A DNA stretch of 8,793 bases from Bacteroidota bacterium (GCA_023426625.1 JAFAAJ010000182.1:1-8793); one strand, 5' to 3'. Positions 1 through 6,983 are shown, counted from the first letter of the stretch. The notes: generated from the sequence alone by a model not told the origin. A program made the numbers and translations.

Positions 1-28
1 AGCAATAGGCTTTTAGATATACGGAAAG

Positions 29-56
29 GGAGACCCAAAAGGTCTCCTCTTTTTAT
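29..56 (+). terminator. Rho-independent terminator of an upstream gene outside the window
   Basis: A perfect 7-bp stem (GGAGACC, 29-35, with GGTCTCC, 41-47) closes a CAAAA loop and is followed by a T-rich tail (48-56). The T-rich side lies to the right, so it serves a plus-strand transcript coming from the left edge. No convincing coding region is visible in bases 1-28, so the gene it ends lies mostly or wholly outside the window. Confidence 0.8.
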
Positions 57-125
57 TTCCGGTATCTTGTATGGCTAAGAAAACCCTCTCTTAATTTGTA
101 GCGAATCTATTGTTATAGCACAGAT

Positions 126-157
126 AAAAGGCTTAGATTTCTTAGTCTAAGCCTTTT
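126..157 (-). terminator. Terminator of the beta-helix gene, possibly bidirectional
   Basis: A perfect 12-bp stem pairs AAAAGGCTTAGA (126-137) with TCTAAGCCTTTT (146-157) around an 8-nt loop. It lies 28 bases beyond the stop codon of the minus-strand beta-helix gene. The A run on the left gives a T tract on the minus strand, and the T run on the right gives one on the plus strand. It can therefore end the minus-strand gene and also back up the plus-strand terminator at 29-56. Confidence 0.85.
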
Positions 158-185
158 GTTAGTATTTAAATTTACTAATAGTACA

Positions 186-1802
186 TTATAATACTACAGT
201 TCCCATACTATCCTTCCACTGAAGGTTCGGGGCATCAAACCAGATTGGCTTTTTGAGTGAATTGTCATAAAAGAATTGTGCGTTTCTAAGATTTTTGGTG
301 GGTCGGGTATAACCTTCTTCAAAAGTGCTGGATGTCAGTGCTGCACTATTAATGGTTTTAAAATGGGCGCCATTCCTGTAATAAGAACCTGAAAAATTAT
401 TTTCAACACTACTCGTATAAGTAGGGTCTTTTACGATTATTGTATTAGGATAGGCAATAAAATTATTGTCCCAGTTTAAGCTTTCTACACTGGTTACATA
501 CGCTGCATACGGAACGTTACTCCCACTTGATATTAAAAACTTATTTCCAAGAATAGATGTTCTTCCCATTGTAGGTACTACATAAATATTTGCACCTTCA
601 TCATTTACGGCAATGTTGTCACCACAATTATTAAAAGTATTATTGAAAATTTCCCAGTCGTAGCTATCACTACCCTGATAGATTACATTTTTATTCACGC
701 CGTTAATGACACATGAAGTAATCGTAATTCTATTGGAATTGATTCCTTTGATAAAATGATTTGTATAAGCACTTGAGGTTGCATATAATCCTTGCCCTAA
801 AATATTGATTCCGTTGAAAATAATTTCATCTGCTTTTTCAATATACACCAAACTATTAACGGCAGCATCATGGGTATCAGCATGTACAAAGAATGAATTG
901 GATATTTGTACCTGTTGAACTCTTTTTGTATCATTACCTATGATTCTTATAGCATATCCTTCGGTCGAGCCACTTTTAACTTCACCAATATACAAGTTGG
1001 TAATAGAAGTATTCTGATGTCCTATAGAACTATTAAGTGGTTGTAAATCCAGACATGATACATTTCCGGTATTACACCATACATTTACCAGTCGGTTTCC
1101 TCCTGCTACCAGCCTTAACGGAGTATCTCCTTCCGTAAATTCTGAATTGGAAATAGTGCTGTCAGAGTATATCTGGGCTCCGATTTTATTAGCTTTGAAA
1201 TAGCAGTTTTCTATTCTTAATAGTCCCTCTTGAGAATATAAACCATATTCGGTGAAGTTTTTTACAACTACTCTGTCCAGATTAAGCACCCCTCCGAAAG
1301 TAAAATCCATAGCTATAGCTCCTGATACAACGGAATCCTCATGAAGTTTTCCGTCGAATATAAGATTTGAGATTTTAGCAGTATTAAGCCCTTGTTCTCC
1401 TTCAAAAATAGTACCTGAAGTCGTTGTCGTAAGGATGGTACTGCTTAGGTCCCAGATATCGCTTCCGCTGCCGGTGATGCTGAGGCCGGAAAACGCTTGT
1501 GGAATAGAAATGGGCGTATTAATAATATACTTTCCAGGATCAAACCTGATTGAATGTAGAGAATTAATTGCATTTTGTATAGCCGAGGAGTCATCTGTCG
1601 TTCCGTTACCTACAGCACCAAACCATTTTACATTTACAGTGTTATCTACTAATACTCTTCTGTAATATTTACCATTGACGGTCTTGTAAATAATATCATC
1701 AAATGTGACAGTGTTAATATCATCCCCATTGTACGCTGTTTCTGTTTCTATAAAAACCGTCCATTCTCCGGTGAACGGATCATTTAATTCAATTGTAGCC
1801 AT
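186..1802 (-). CDS. Right-handed beta-helix protein, tailspike/pectate-lyase-3-like
   Basis: This 538-residue protein carries the signature of the pectate-lyase-3/GH28-related beta-helix fold near its N terminus: WFGAVGNGTTDDSSAIQNAI at residues 60-79, the usual F-G-A-x-G-D/N-G-x-T-D-D-x-x-A-I-Q pattern. The middle (about 85-480) is rich in short repeats such as 'ISNSEF', 'IENCYF' and 'IFNNTFNNC', as expected of stacked beta-helix coils. The last 39 residues (500-538) begin RPTKNLRNAQFFYDNSLKKP and continue with IWFD and QWKD. They resemble the small C-terminal domain often found on phage tail and receptor-binding proteins. The first residues, MATIELNDPF, show no Sec signal, no lipobox and no membrane segment, and no type IX secretion C-terminal sorting domain is apparent. 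This argues against an ordinary secreted pectinase. Catalytic residues cannot be assigned, so enzymatic activity is unproven. The ATG at 1802 is preceded by an A-rich leader without a Shine-Dalgarno site. No other phage gene is in view, so it is an orphan here. Fold confidence is high; role is unknown. Confidence 0.85.
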   Translation of the reverse strand: MATIELNDPFTGEWTVFIETETAYNGDDINTVTFDDIIYKTVNGKYYRRVLVDNTVNVKWFGAVGNGTTDDSSAIQNAINSLHSIRFDPGKYIINTPISIPQAFSGLSITGSGSDIWDLSSTILTTTTSGTIFEGEQGLNTAKISNLIFDGKLHEDSVVSGAIAMDFTFGGVLNLDRVVVKNFTEYGLYSQEGLLRIENCYFKANKIGAQIYSDSTISNSEFTEGDTPLRLVAGGNRLVNVWCNTGNVSCLDLQPLNSSIGHQNTSITNLYIGEVKSGSTEGYAIRIIGNDTKRVQQVQISNSFFVHADTHDAAVNSLVYIEKADEIIFNGINILGQGLYATSSAYTNHFIKGINSNRITITSCVINGVNKNVIYQGSDSYDWEIFNNTFNNCGDNIAVNDEGANIYVVPTMGRTSILGNKFLISSGSNVPYAAYVTSVESLNWDNNFIAYPNTIIVKDPTYTSSVENNFSGSYYRNGAHFKTINSAALTSSTFEEGYTRPTKNLRNAQFFYDNSLKKPIWFDAPNLQWKDSMGTVVL

Positions 1803-1862
1803 TTTCTTTGTTTTTTTAAGTTAATAGTTAAGTTTATATTTTCTTGCAAGAACTTATTGAGG

Positions 1863-1870
1863 CAAAAGTA
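1863..1870 (-). promoter_or_regulatory. -7 promoter element of the beta-helix gene
   Basis: Read on the minus strand, the bases are TACTTTTG, a full match to the Bacteroidota -7 consensus TAnnTTTG. It lies 60 bases upstream of the ATG at 1802, implying a leader of roughly 50 nt. A TTG (complement of 1885-1887) lies only 14 bases upstream of it, closer than the usual -33 spacing, so the -33 element is doubtful. Confidence 0.55.
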
Positions 1871-1874
1871 ATAG

Positions 1875-1900
1875 CGTATCGCGTCAAAACTTGACGTATC
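1875..1900. promoter_or_regulatory. Palindrome within a direct repeat; candidate operator
   Basis: CGTCAA (1882-1887) and TTGACG (1891-1896) form a perfect 6-bp inverted repeat around AAC. The hexamer CGTATC at 1875-1880 recurs at 1895-1900, a 20-bp direct repeat overlapping the palindrome. The element sits at about -33 relative to the predicted start of the minus-strand beta-helix transcript, where a bound protein would block or assist RNA polymerase. The repeats are directly visible; the operator role is inferred. Confidence 0.4.
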
Positions 1901-2021
1901 ATTTTAATTTTACTACTTTATTATATTATTTTTTATAGCTGATAACTCAGAACCAATAACTTTCTCATTTTGAAATTGTTAAATAATTTATAATCATAAT
2001 AATTATTCCATTTAAAATCAC

Positions 2022-2029
2022 TACTTTTG
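2022..2029 (+). promoter_or_regulatory. -7 promoter element of typA
   Basis: TACTTTTG matches TAnnTTTG fully and lies 18 bases before the typA ATG, which predicts a leader of only about 10-13 nt. No TTG is found at the usual -33 distance. The surrounding 24 bases (2011-2034) are nearly identical to the ychF promoter core at 5778-5801. Confidence 0.65.
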
Positions 2030-2047
2030 CACCCGTAAAAATCTTAT

Positions 2048-3856
2048 ATGCAAAACATTAGAAATATTGCGATTATCGCACACGTTGACCACGGTAAAAC
2101 AACTTTGGTTGATAAGATCATTCACGCTACCAACATTTTCAGAGAAAATCAGGAAAGCGGAGAGTTAATTATGGATAACAATGACCTGGAAAGAGAAAGA
2201 GGGATCACTATTTTATCCAAAAATATTTCTGTTACCTATAAAGACACTAAAATTAACGTAATTGATACACCGGGACACGCTGATTTCGGAGGTGAGGTAG
2301 AAAGAGTATTGAAGATGGCGGACGGAGTTTTATTGTTGGTGGATGCTTTCGAAGGTCCGATGCCACAAACACGTTTCGTTTTGCATAAAGCACTTCAATT
2401 AGGACTGAAGCCTATCGTGGTGATCAATAAAGTAGATAAAGAAAACTGTCGTCCTGATGAAGTTCATGATAAAGTTTTCGATCTTTTCTTTGCTTTAGAT
2501 GCTACTGAAGAGCAATTGGATTTCCCAACTTATTACGGATCTTCTAAACAAGGATGGTTCAATACATCTTTAGAGCCTACAGATAACATCCTTCCAATCC
2601 TTGATGGAGTTTTAGAACACGTTCCTGCTCCTAAAGTGGAAGAAGGAACCCTTCAGATGCAGGTGACTTCATTGGATTATTCCTCATTCTTGGGAAGAAT
2701 CGCAATTGGAAAAGTGATCAGAGGTTCTCTGAAAGAAGGACAGTGGATCGGTCTTGCACAGGAAGGAGATAAAATTGTAAAAGGAAAAGTAAAAGAATTA
2801 TACGTTTTCGAAGGATTAGGAAAGAAAAAAGTAACAGAAGTTCAGGCAGGAGATATCTGTGCTGTAGTTGGATTTGACTCTTTCCAGATCGGGGATACTT
2901 TCGTTGATCTTGAGAATCCTGAACCAATGGCGAGATTAGCAATTGATGAGCCTACTTTGAACATGACATTCTCGATCAACAATTCTCCGTTCTTCGGAAA
3001 AGACGGTAAATATGTTACGTCTAATCACCTTAAAGAAAGATTGGAAAAAGAATTAGAGAAAAACCTTGCATTAAGAGTTCAGCAGACAGATGATGCCAAT
3101 ACATTCCTTGTATTTGGTAGAGGTATTCTTCACTTATCTGTTTTAATCGAAACAATGAGAAGAGAAGGGTACGAAATGACGATCGGTCAGCCACAGGTTA
3201 TTTTAAAAGAGATCGATGGTGAAAAATGCGAACCTTATGAAACCATGGTAGTAGATGTTCCTGAAGAATATTCTTCAAGAGTAATCGACTTGGCTACACA
3301 AAGAAAAGGAGACCTTTTGATCATGGAAACCAAAGGAGAAATGCAACACATGGAATTTGATATCCCTTCAAGAGGGTTGATCGGATTGCGTTCTCAAATG
3401 TTGACAGCAACTGCTGGTGAAGCGATCATGGCACACAGATTTGCAGAATACAAACCTTTCAAAGGAAATATTCCGGGAAGAAGCCAGGGTGTATTAGTTT
3501 CTAAAAACCAAGGTTCAGCTACCGCTTATTCCATCGAAAAATTACAGGATAGAGGGCGTTTCTTTGTAGATCCGGGAGAGGAAGTTTACATGGGAATGAT
3601 CGTTGGAGAACAGAATAAACCTGGAGATTTAGTTGTAAACATCGTTGAAGGAAAACAGCTTAACAACATGAGAGCTGCCGGAAAAGATAAAGATGGAAAC
3701 ATCGCTCCTAAAATCTTGTTCTCTCTGGAAGAATGTATGGAATATATCCAACAGGATGAATGCATCGAGGTAACTCCAAACTTCATCAGAATGCGTAAAA
3801 AACTTCTTTCAGAAGAAGATAGAAAGCGTGCAGAAAGAATGGCAAAAGCAGAATAA
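2048..3856 (+). CDS. typA: Ribosome-associated GTPase TypA/BipA
   Basis: This 602-residue protein is full length for TypA/BipA, an EF-G-like translational GTPase that binds the 70S ribosome and supports 50S assembly and growth under stress such as cold. The GTPase motifs are intact: P-loop AHVDHGKT (11-18), switch I RGIT (51-54), switch II DTPGH (73-77) and the guanine-specificity motif NKVD (127-130). A beta-barrel domain II follows at about 205-300, an EF-G III-like domain at about 305-385, an EF-G V-like domain at about 400-480, then the BipA-specific C-terminal domain with 'GRSQGVLVS' and 'NNMRAAGKD'. The ATG at 2048 gives the normal N terminus (MQNIRNIAIIAHVDHGK), leaving no room for an extension. 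The gene has its own promoter (2022-2029) and terminator (3882-3909), so it appears monocistronic. Nothing is missing or broken. Confidence 0.98.
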   Translation: MQNIRNIAIIAHVDHGKTTLVDKIIHATNIFRENQESGELIMDNNDLERERGITILSKNISVTYKDTKINVIDTPGHADFGGEVERVLKMADGVLLLVDAFEGPMPQTRFVLHKALQLGLKPIVVINKVDKENCRPDEVHDKVFDLFFALDATEEQLDFPTYYGSSKQGWFNTSLEPTDNILPILDGVLEHVPAPKVEEGTLQMQVTSLDYSSFLGRIAIGKVIRGSLKEGQWIGLAQEGDKIVKGKVKELYVFEGLGKKKVTEVQAGDICAVVGFDSFQIGDTFVDLENPEPMARLAIDEPTLNMTFSINNSPFFGKDGKYVTSNHLKERLEKELEKNLALRVQQTDDANTFLVFGRGILHLSVLIETMRREGYEMTIGQPQVILKEIDGEKCEPYETMVVDVPEEYSSRVIDLATQRKGDLLIMETKGEMQHMEFDIPSRGLIGLRSQMLTATAGEAIMAHRFAEYKPFKGNIPGRSQGVLVSKNQGSATAYSIEKLQDRGRFFVDPGEEVYMGMIVGEQNKPGDLVVNIVEGKQLNNMRAAGKDKDGNIAPKILFSLEECMEYIQQDECIEVTPNFIRMRKKLLSEEDRKRAERMAKAE

Positions 3857-3881
3857 TTTCTGTTTCGGTATAAATACTTAG

Positions 3882-3909
3882 AAAGCCTCGATTTTTTCGA
3901 GGCTTTTTT
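3882..3909 (+). terminator. Rho-independent terminator of typA
   Basis: AAAGCCTCGA (3882-3891) pairs perfectly with TCGAGGCTTT (3897-3906) around a TTTTT loop, and the T run extends to 3909. It begins 25 bases after the typA stop codon. The 10-bp stem with A and T tracts on both sides could work in both directions, but only the plus-strand gene needs it. Confidence 0.92.
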
Positions 3910-3972
3910 ATATGAAAAAGTTAGAAAATGCCTATTTTGGCATAATAATCTCTAAAAGATATAATCTAAATG

Positions 3973-3980
3973 TAGTTTTG
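3973..3980 (+). promoter_or_regulatory. -7 promoter element of the GHL10 lipoprotein gene
   Basis: TAGTTTTG matches TAnnTTTG fully. Only five bases separate it from the ATG at 3986, so transcription would start at or next to the start codon, giving a leaderless or near-leaderless mRNA. No TTG is seen at the usual -33 spacing. Confidence 0.45.
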
Positions 3981-3985
3981 TTATT

Positions 3986-5590
3986 ATGAAAGTGCCCCAT
4001 TTAAAACTGATACTTTTACTAGGTGTTTTTGCATCCTATAGCACGTCCTGTTCAGTCCAGAACAGTTCAGGAAAGTCAATATCAAAAAAAACAGTAAAAA
4101 ACACTGAAAAAATATCCATAAATAAAGATTCTGCTATTGCAGACAATATAGCAGTACTCCCTGTAGAAGAAAACTTTAAAGTTGACCTTCCTCCTGTAAA
4201 AAGAGAATTTCGCGGAGTGTGGATCGCAAGTGTGGCCAATATCAACTGGCCTTCAAGAAACAGTCTTTCCGTAGAACAGCAAAAAGCAGAAGCTGTCCGT
4301 ATGCTCGATATGTTGAAAGATAATAATTTCAATGCGGTGATCTTTCAGGCAAGACCTTCCGCAGATGCACTATATACCAGCAATCTGGAACCTTGGTCGT
4401 ATTTTTTAACTGGAAACACAGGTAGAGCTCCTTATCCTAATTATGATCCCTTACAATTCTGGATCGAAGAAGCACACAAAAGAGGAATGGAGCTTCATGT
4501 TTGGCTGAATCCCTACAGAGCACATCACTCCAATGCAGGTTCAGTGACCAGTCAGTCAATGGTTAATAAACTTCCAGAACTTATCGTAAGATTGAAAAAC
4601 GGGATGTATTGGTTTGATCCTGCAGATCCCAGAACACAGGGACACGTTTCCAATGTGGTAAAAGACATTGTAAAAAGATATGATATTGATGCTATTCATT
4701 TCGATGATTATTTCTATCCCTATGCTACCTATAATAAAGGTGCCGATTTTCCGGACAAAGCAACATGGAATGAATATGTGAAAAATGGAGGAACTCTTTC
4801 CAGAGCAGACTGGAGAAGAGATAATGTCAATAAATTTGTCGAACGTATCTATAAAGAAATTCATGCCGAGAAAAACCATGTTAAATTTGGGATTAGTCCG
4901 TTCGGGATCTGGAAACCCGGCTTTCCACAGGGAATTACAGGATCATCTCAGTACGACGAGCTCTATGCCGATGCTAAATTATGGCTGAATAAAGGGTGGG
5001 TAGATTATTTTGCACCTCAGTTATATTGGCCTATTAATGCAAAAGAACAGGGCTTCGAACCATTATTAAAGTGGTGGCAATCAGAAAATACACAAAACCG
5101 TCACCTTTGGCCGGGATTGAACACCGTTGAAGTAAAAGTAGCCGATCGACCGACTGAAATCAAAAATCAGATCGAAATTTCCAGACAGGTACTAAAGCAA
5201 AGTACAGGAGAGATCCACTGGAGTATTGCCGGACTGACCAAGAATTCTAATATGCTTCCTACTTTGAAGAATGGACCTTATAAAGAAAAAGCATTAATTC
5301 CGAGATCTCCATGGATCAAAACAACGCCTTTACAGACTCCGACATTATTCACTACAGATAACGGAAGTTTTGTACAAACCAACTGGAGTGTTAAAAATAT
5401 AAAGGATGTTTTCCAATGGGTGCTTTTTACCCAGTATAACGGAGTTTGGGAAACCGAAATTTTAACTTTGGACAATCTTTCAAGAGAAATTCCTAAATAT
5501 AAAGATGGTAAAACCTTGAATGCAATTGCCATTAAAGCCATTGACAGACTAGGAAATGAAAGCGAATATATGGCGAAAAAAATCAAATAG
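3986..5590 (+). CDS. Lipoprotein with GHL10 (YngK/DigH-like) glycosidase domain
   Basis: This 534-residue protein begins with a lipoprotein signal: basic start MKVPHLK, a hydrophobic stretch LILLLGVFA (8-16) and Cys22 in STSC, a loose lipobox as is common in Bacteroidota. A Ser/Lys/Asn-rich linker (about 23-65) precedes the catalytic-type domain (about 72-430) of the glycosyl-hydrolase-like 10 family (PF02638, formerly DUF187). Visible family motifs are RGVWIAS (76-82), FQARPSADALY (120-130), HVWLNPYR (171-178), HFDDYFYPY (238-246), SPFGIW (304-309) and PQLYWP (344-349). The conserved acidic residues of HFDDY are the likeliest active-site candidates. Residues 450-534 look like a beta-sandwich of fibronectin type. 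The E. coli member DigH (YddW) is an outer-membrane lipoprotein that cleaves peptide-free peptidoglycan glycan strands, so a cell-wall role is the best guess, though another glycan is possible. The ATG at 3986 is the only start that keeps the signal peptide. The small ORF at 5616 lies 25 bases downstream, before the terminator. Confidence 0.9.
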   Translation: MKVPHLKLILLLGVFASYSTSCSVQNSSGKSISKKTVKNTEKISINKDSAIADNIAVLPVEENFKVDLPPVKREFRGVWIASVANINWPSRNSLSVEQQKAEAVRMLDMLKDNNFNAVIFQARPSADALYTSNLEPWSYFLTGNTGRAPYPNYDPLQFWIEEAHKRGMELHVWLNPYRAHHSNAGSVTSQSMVNKLPELIVRLKNGMYWFDPADPRTQGHVSNVVKDIVKRYDIDAIHFDDYFYPYATYNKGADFPDKATWNEYVKNGGTLSRADWRRDNVNKFVERIYKEIHAEKNHVKFGISPFGIWKPGFPQGITGSSQYDELYADAKLWLNKGWVDYFAPQLYWPINAKEQGFEPLLKWWQSENTQNRHLWPGLNTVEVKVADRPTEIKNQIEISRQVLKQSTGEIHWSIAGLTKNSNMLPTLKNGPYKEKALIPRSPWIKTTPLQTPTLFTTDNGSFVQTNWSVKNIKDVFQWVLFTQYNGVWETEILTLDNLSREIPKYKDGKTLNAIAIKAIDRLGNESEYMAKKIK

Positions 5591-5615
5591 GTTAAAGTGA
5601 AAACAACAATTGTTG

Positions 5616-5711
5616 ATGACAAAATTTACTGCCATTTTTTATTCCATTGGAATCATTTTTGCTGTAACTTTAAAACAGATCTTAGAATTTCTGAAACTAT
5701 ATAAAACATAA
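5616..5711 (+). CDS. Candidate 31-residue single-span membrane peptide
   Basis: An ATG at 5616 opens 31 codons ending in TAA (5709-5711). The product begins MTKFTAIFYSIGIIFAVTL, with a hydrophobic stretch (about 4-19) long enough for one membrane span, and continues with an amphipathic, basic tail (QILEFLKLYKT). It lies 25 bases after the stop of the lipoprotein gene and 19 bases before that unit's terminator stem, so it would sit on the same transcript. The perfect palindrome CAACAATTGTTG (5604-5615) directly abuts the start codon and might affect initiation. There is no Shine-Dalgarno site, but the neighbouring genes also lack one. I do not recognise the family. AT-rich DNA readily yields hydrophobic short frames by chance, so this is a candidate, not an established gene. 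Confidence 0.45.
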   Translation: MTKFTAIFYSIGIIFAVTLKQILEFLKLYKT

Positions 5712-5730
5712 AGAGAAATAAAATTTATTG

Positions 5731-5763
5731 AAAATCTGCCAAAAAAGTTGGCGGATTTTTTTT
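5731..5763 (+). terminator. Rho-independent terminator of the lipoprotein unit
   Basis: A 12-bp stem pairs 5731-5742 (AAAATCTGCCAA) with 5748-5759 (TTGGCGGATTTT), with one G-U pair, around an AAAAG loop. T residues run on to 5763. It ends 25 bases before the ychF -7 element, so the two transcription units are packed end to start. Confidence 0.92.
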
Positions 5764-5788
5764 ATTATGAAACTCTCTTTAAAATCAC

Positions 5789-5796
5789 TATCTTTG
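5789..5796 (+). promoter_or_regulatory. -7 promoter element of ychF
   Basis: TATCTTTG is a full match to TAnnTTTG. It predicts a transcript start near 5802 and a leader of about 60 nt before the ychF ATG. No TTG is present at the usual -33 distance. The surroundings (TTTAAAATCACTA before, TTTGCAC across its right end) copy those of the typA promoter. Confidence 0.65.
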
Positions 5797-5802
5797 CACG
5801 CT

Positions 5803-5831
5803 GAAAGTTCAAGGTTTATCATTGGACTTTC
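5803..5831 (+). other. 5'-leader hairpin of ychF mRNA
   Basis: GAAAGTTCAA (5803-5812) pairs with TTGGACTTTC (5822-5831), ten pairs with one G-U, around a 9-nt loop. The stem begins at about the predicted transcript start, so it would form the 5' end of the ychF mRNA. GTTCAA (5807-5812) can instead pair perfectly with TTGAAC (5835-5840), giving a second, exclusive fold. No T tract follows, so it is not a terminator. A role in mRNA stability or translation is inferred. Confidence 0.4.
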
Positions 5832-5862
5832 CTATTGAACATTAATCTTTGAATCGAACAAT

Positions 5863-6954
5863 ATGAAATGTGGAATCGTAGGCTTACCAAACGTAGGTAA
5901 ATCAACTCTTTTTAACTGTTTGAGTAACGCAAAAGCTCAATCGGCGAACTATCCTTTCTGTACCATTGAACCTAACTTAGGAACAGTTTCCGTACCGGAT
6001 CACAGATTGTTCGAGTTGGAAAAAATAGTAAAACCGGAGAGAGTTTTGCCCGCAGTGGTAGAGATCGTAGATATTGCAGGACTTGTAAAAGGAGCTAGTA
6101 AAGGTGAAGGTTTAGGAAACCAGTTCCTGGCAAATATCCGTGAGTGTGAAGCTATTATCCACGTTTTAAGATGTTTTGATAACGGAAATATTGTTCACGT
6201 TGAAGGTTCGGTAGACCCATTAAGAGACAAAGAAATTATTGATATTGAGCTTCAGCTGAAAGACCTTGAAACACTGGGAAAAGCAGTTGAAAAAGCTAAA
6301 AAGTTCATCAAATCAGGGAAAAAAGAAGATGTTTTAACATATGAAACACTTCAAAACCTTCAGAAATTCATTGAAGACGGTAAAAATGCTAGAGAATTTC
6401 CTGTAAATGATTTGACGAAACCTATCATTGATGATATCCAATTATTAACAAAAAAGCCTGTACTTTACGTTTGTAACGTTGATGAAAATTCAATCAAGAA
6501 CGGAAACGACTGGATTGGGAAAATTGAGGAAATGGCTAAAAACGAAGGTGCGGAAACCGTAGTTTTGGCAGCTCAGATCGAAGCAGATATCAATGAACTG
6601 GAAACTTTTGAAGAAAGACAGATCTTCCTTGAAGAATTAGGTTTGGAAGAACCGGGAGTGAACCGTCTGATCAGAAAAGCTTATGAATTGTTGAAACTTC
6701 AGACTTACTTTACTGCAGGAGTAAAAGAAGTAAGAGCCTGGACGATCGAGAAAGGATGGACAGCACCTCAGGCAGCAGGTGTGATCCATACGGATTTCGA
6801 AAAAGGATTCATCCGTGCAGAAGTTATCAAATATGAAGATTTCATGACCTATGGTTCTGAAGCTAAGGTGAAAGAAGCAGGAAAGCTTTCTGTAGAAGGA
6901 AAAGAATATGTAGTTCAGGACGGAGACATTATGCACTTCAGATTCAACGTATAA
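5863..6954 (+). CDS. ychF: Redox-responsive ribosome-binding ATPase YchF (OLA1 family)
   Basis: This 363-residue protein matches the usual length of YchF, an Obg-family P-loop NTPase that binds ribosomes and prefers ATP over GTP. The P-loop is GLPNVGKST (7-15) and the G3 region DIAGLVKGAS (70-79). The G4 position reads NVDE (205-208) instead of the NKxD of true GTPases, the known basis of ATP use in this family. A helical insertion (about 130-190) and a C-terminal TGS domain (about 280-363, from LQTYFTAGVKEVRAWT to the final FRFNV) complete the fold. Cys33 in PFCTIEPN corresponds to the redox-sensitive Cys35 of E. coli YchF, so oxidative control may be conserved. The ATG at 5863 gives the standard N terminus MKCGIVGLPNVGKS. 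The gene has its own promoter and terminator, with a leader of about 60 nt containing a hairpin. Nothing is truncated. Confidence 0.98.
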   Translation: MKCGIVGLPNVGKSTLFNCLSNAKAQSANYPFCTIEPNLGTVSVPDHRLFELEKIVKPERVLPAVVEIVDIAGLVKGASKGEGLGNQFLANIRECEAIIHVLRCFDNGNIVHVEGSVDPLRDKEIIDIELQLKDLETLGKAVEKAKKFIKSGKKEDVLTYETLQNLQKFIEDGKNAREFPVNDLTKPIIDDIQLLTKKPVLYVCNVDENSIKNGNDWIGKIEEMAKNEGAETVVLAAQIEADINELETFEERQIFLEELGLEEPGVNRLIRKAYELLKLQTYFTAGVKEVRAWTIEKGWTAPQAAGVIHTDFEKGFIRAEVIKYEDFMTYGSEAKVKEAGKLSVEGKEYVVQDGDIMHFRFNV

Positions 6955-6983
6955 GAAAGTATTAAAGTTAGTTATAGTAATTA

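Noticed and set aside
1435..1665. 76-codon plus-strand frame inside the beta-helix gene
   Set aside because: It is antisense to a clearly coding beta-helix section, including the conserved FGAVGNGTTDD motif, and has no supporting promoter or family.
186..1802. Reading the beta-helix gene as an active pectate lyase or polygalacturonase
   Set aside because: The fold motif is shared by many non-enzymatic tail proteins, no catalytic set can be identified, and there is no secretion signal.
3929..3942. Short inverted repeat TGCC-TATTTT-GGCA upstream of the lipoprotein gene
   Set aside because: Only four base pairs, with no T tract and no clear relation to the promoter; expected by chance.
3912..3989. 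25-codon frame whose TGA overlaps the ATG of the lipoprotein gene
   Set aside because: It starts just after the typA terminator with no promoter of its own, and it contains the likely -7 element of the next gene; the ATGA overlap is probably chance.
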